This document shows positions 62,747-64,000 of a DNA stretch of 64,000 nt, piece by piece. The notes below the pieces were generated by a model. It ran no database searches, was not told where the DNA came from, and worked only from the letters and a program-made list of their open reading frames with translations. The stretch comes from Globodera rostochiensis (Eukaryota > Nematoda > Chromadorea > Rhabditida > Heteroderidae): positions 310,001 through 374,000 of the forward strand of contig JAEVLN010000021.1 of NCBI GenBank assembly GCA_018350325.1. Reading direction: 5' to 3'. Numbering within the stretch: the first letter of the stretch is position 1; each line of letters opens with the position of its first letter. Position numbers and translations under genes: made by a program.

Positions 62747-64000
62747 ATGCTAATATTAAGGAAATAATAGCTAAAAATTTTCTATTTAAAAAAACACAAA
62801 GACTGATTAAAAACAAATAATCAAAAGGAAAAACTCCTCCTTTCAAGCAAATATATAAAATCGAAATTCAAACGTGAATTATAACAAAACATTAAAAACC
62901 ACCAAAAAATAAATTAAGCTAATGCCTTCTTGCCGACACAATGCTGCCATTTTCTCACGATCGGCTCCCACAGAATATTTTATAATAATTTTGTTACTCA
63001 TATAAACCATTGTAAAAAAATATTTCAACAGATCATGACATTTTGATTTGCACAATTGTTTGGTAAAGAATGTTTGCAAGATCAACGAAAAAATACTAAA
63101 AATTAAACAGCATCGAAATGGTTTGAACAAAGCCGAAAAGAGATGCTAACCTACTAGATTAATTTTGTTAAAAAAATAAAGATATTAACATTTTCTTTTC
63201 CTAAAACAAAATAAAATTAAATACTAAATACAAATAATTTATACGTCTTCGCAAAAAAACAACGCTAAAAAAATCAATCGCCCACCCCCCAATCAGTCCA
63301 TTTTTAGAGGGATTTGGCCTGAAGCGTAAGTTATTCATTTTCAAAATTTTGAATTATAACAATTTTTTTGTACTGGAAAAGTAAAGTTAGCTCATTTTAC
63401 ATTTTTAAACATATATAAAAAGCCGAATTATATAAATAAATTAATTAATTAACCTGCCTCAAAGCTGAGCAAAATTATGTTAATTTATCCACAAATTATC
63501 ACACACAATATATTAAATCTTATGTGGACGGCTTTCGAACAGATATGCGAGGTTGCTTGCACATTGTTTGTGAAGCATCAAAAAAATTTTGACAGACGGT
63601 CGTAAATAAAATAATTAATTAAAATGTTTTTTATCAATTATTAATTCATTTTCTCACTTGACAATGCGATCCTAATTAAATAAAAACAAAACAAAAAAGA
63701 CACTGTTCGAAATGACCTTTTCATTTATTCAATAAATATAAATCGATAATAAAATTATATTAACAAACATTTAAAACAAAAAACCGTTTTTTATTTAAGA
63801 AGTCATTTAGAATATAAATGCAACATTCAGTTCATTTTGTTCCAATATTCCACTAACGAAAGTAAAAAATTAAAACAATAAATAATTAAAAAGAAATTAA
63901 AAAAAAAGTAAATTAATGCGTAAAATTTAATCTATTTAAATTTCTGAAAATTGTGATAGATAGAAAATTTGAAATTTTAAGTGCACCATTGTGCCGGAGA
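62747..64000 (-). repeat. inverted duplication, copy B (partner 21,089-22,441)
   Basis: The mirror image of copy A without the 74-bp MITE; continues past the end of the window. A minus-strand frame of 83 codons (62,879-63,130) starts in the same FKPFRCCLIFSIFSLILQTF as copy A but runs through the empty site into SNKIIIKYSVGADREKMAAL. Confidence 0.9.
63247..63325 (+). CDS. candidate exon with GTAAGT donor (copy B)
   Basis: Same sequence as 21,777-21,860 (minus): SIAHPPISPFLEGFGLK then C|GTAAGTTATT. Conserved in both copies, as expected for a recent duplication. Confidence 0.35.

Overview
This is a eukaryotic window, very AT-rich (roughly three quarters A+T by eye), with no operons, Shine-Dalgarno signals or dense coding. 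The splice signals (TTTTAG or TTTCAG acceptors, GTAAGT/GTAAAT-type donors, 45-70 bp introns in the one gene that can be followed end to end) and a mariner-type HTH remnant suggest a nematode or similar compact-intron invertebrate. I cannot name the species.

Recognisable proteins are nearly all transposon-related. (1) A 3,013-bp DNA transposon at 15,093-18,105 has 13-bp terminal inverted repeats, a CTAA target-site duplication and a seven-to-eight-exon transposase gene that is visibly decaying. (2) The C-terminal half of a UPF1-like superfamily 1 helicase lies on the minus strand at 42,696-44,401, with a long Pro/Gln-rich tail and two frame breaks. (3) A 1,497-bp internally deleted hAT element at 52,499-53,995 keeps the BED finger, the hATC domain, its terminal repeats and an 8-bp duplication. 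(4) A truncated mariner-like N-terminus lies at 14,815-14,904. Around these are about ten short elements (74-320 bp), several with hAT hallmarks, each filled with its own echoed word (AAACGG, TTTCCGAT, GGTACCGA, TTCGATTTTCG, GGGTTTTGG, CTCGG and so on).

Repeats dominate the rest: a 21-bp minisatellite at 3.4-3.85 kb; a 1-kb near-perfect hairpin at 8.5-9.6 kb; a five-monomer dimeric satellite at 14.25-14.8 kb; a 3.8-kb array of about 35 copies of the same ~109-bp monomer at 45.3-49.1 kb with an exact 766-bp seven-monomer higher-order period; a >1.25-kb inverted duplication (21.1-22.4 kb against 62.7-64.0 kb, running off the window); a diverged direct duplication (24.2 against 52.1 kb); and three tRNA-like A/B-box sequences.

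Host genes appear only as isolated GC-richer islands of 50-260 bp in AT-rich DNA, which I read as exons separated by long introns. I list those with an open frame plus a plausible splice site, start or stop. Most have no family assignment, and in the shortest ones more than one frame is open, so strand and frame are provisional. The better ones are 18,792-18,920 (possible mitochondrial uS2), 20,515-20,623, 25,012-25,191, 27,362-27,515, 32,845-33,104, the phase-consistent pairs at 35.3-35.5 kb and 49.8-50.7 kb, 41,131-41,445, 58,905-59,064 and 62,232-62,317. Caspase-like (243-312) and calpain-like (35,178-35,229) pieces are suggestive only.
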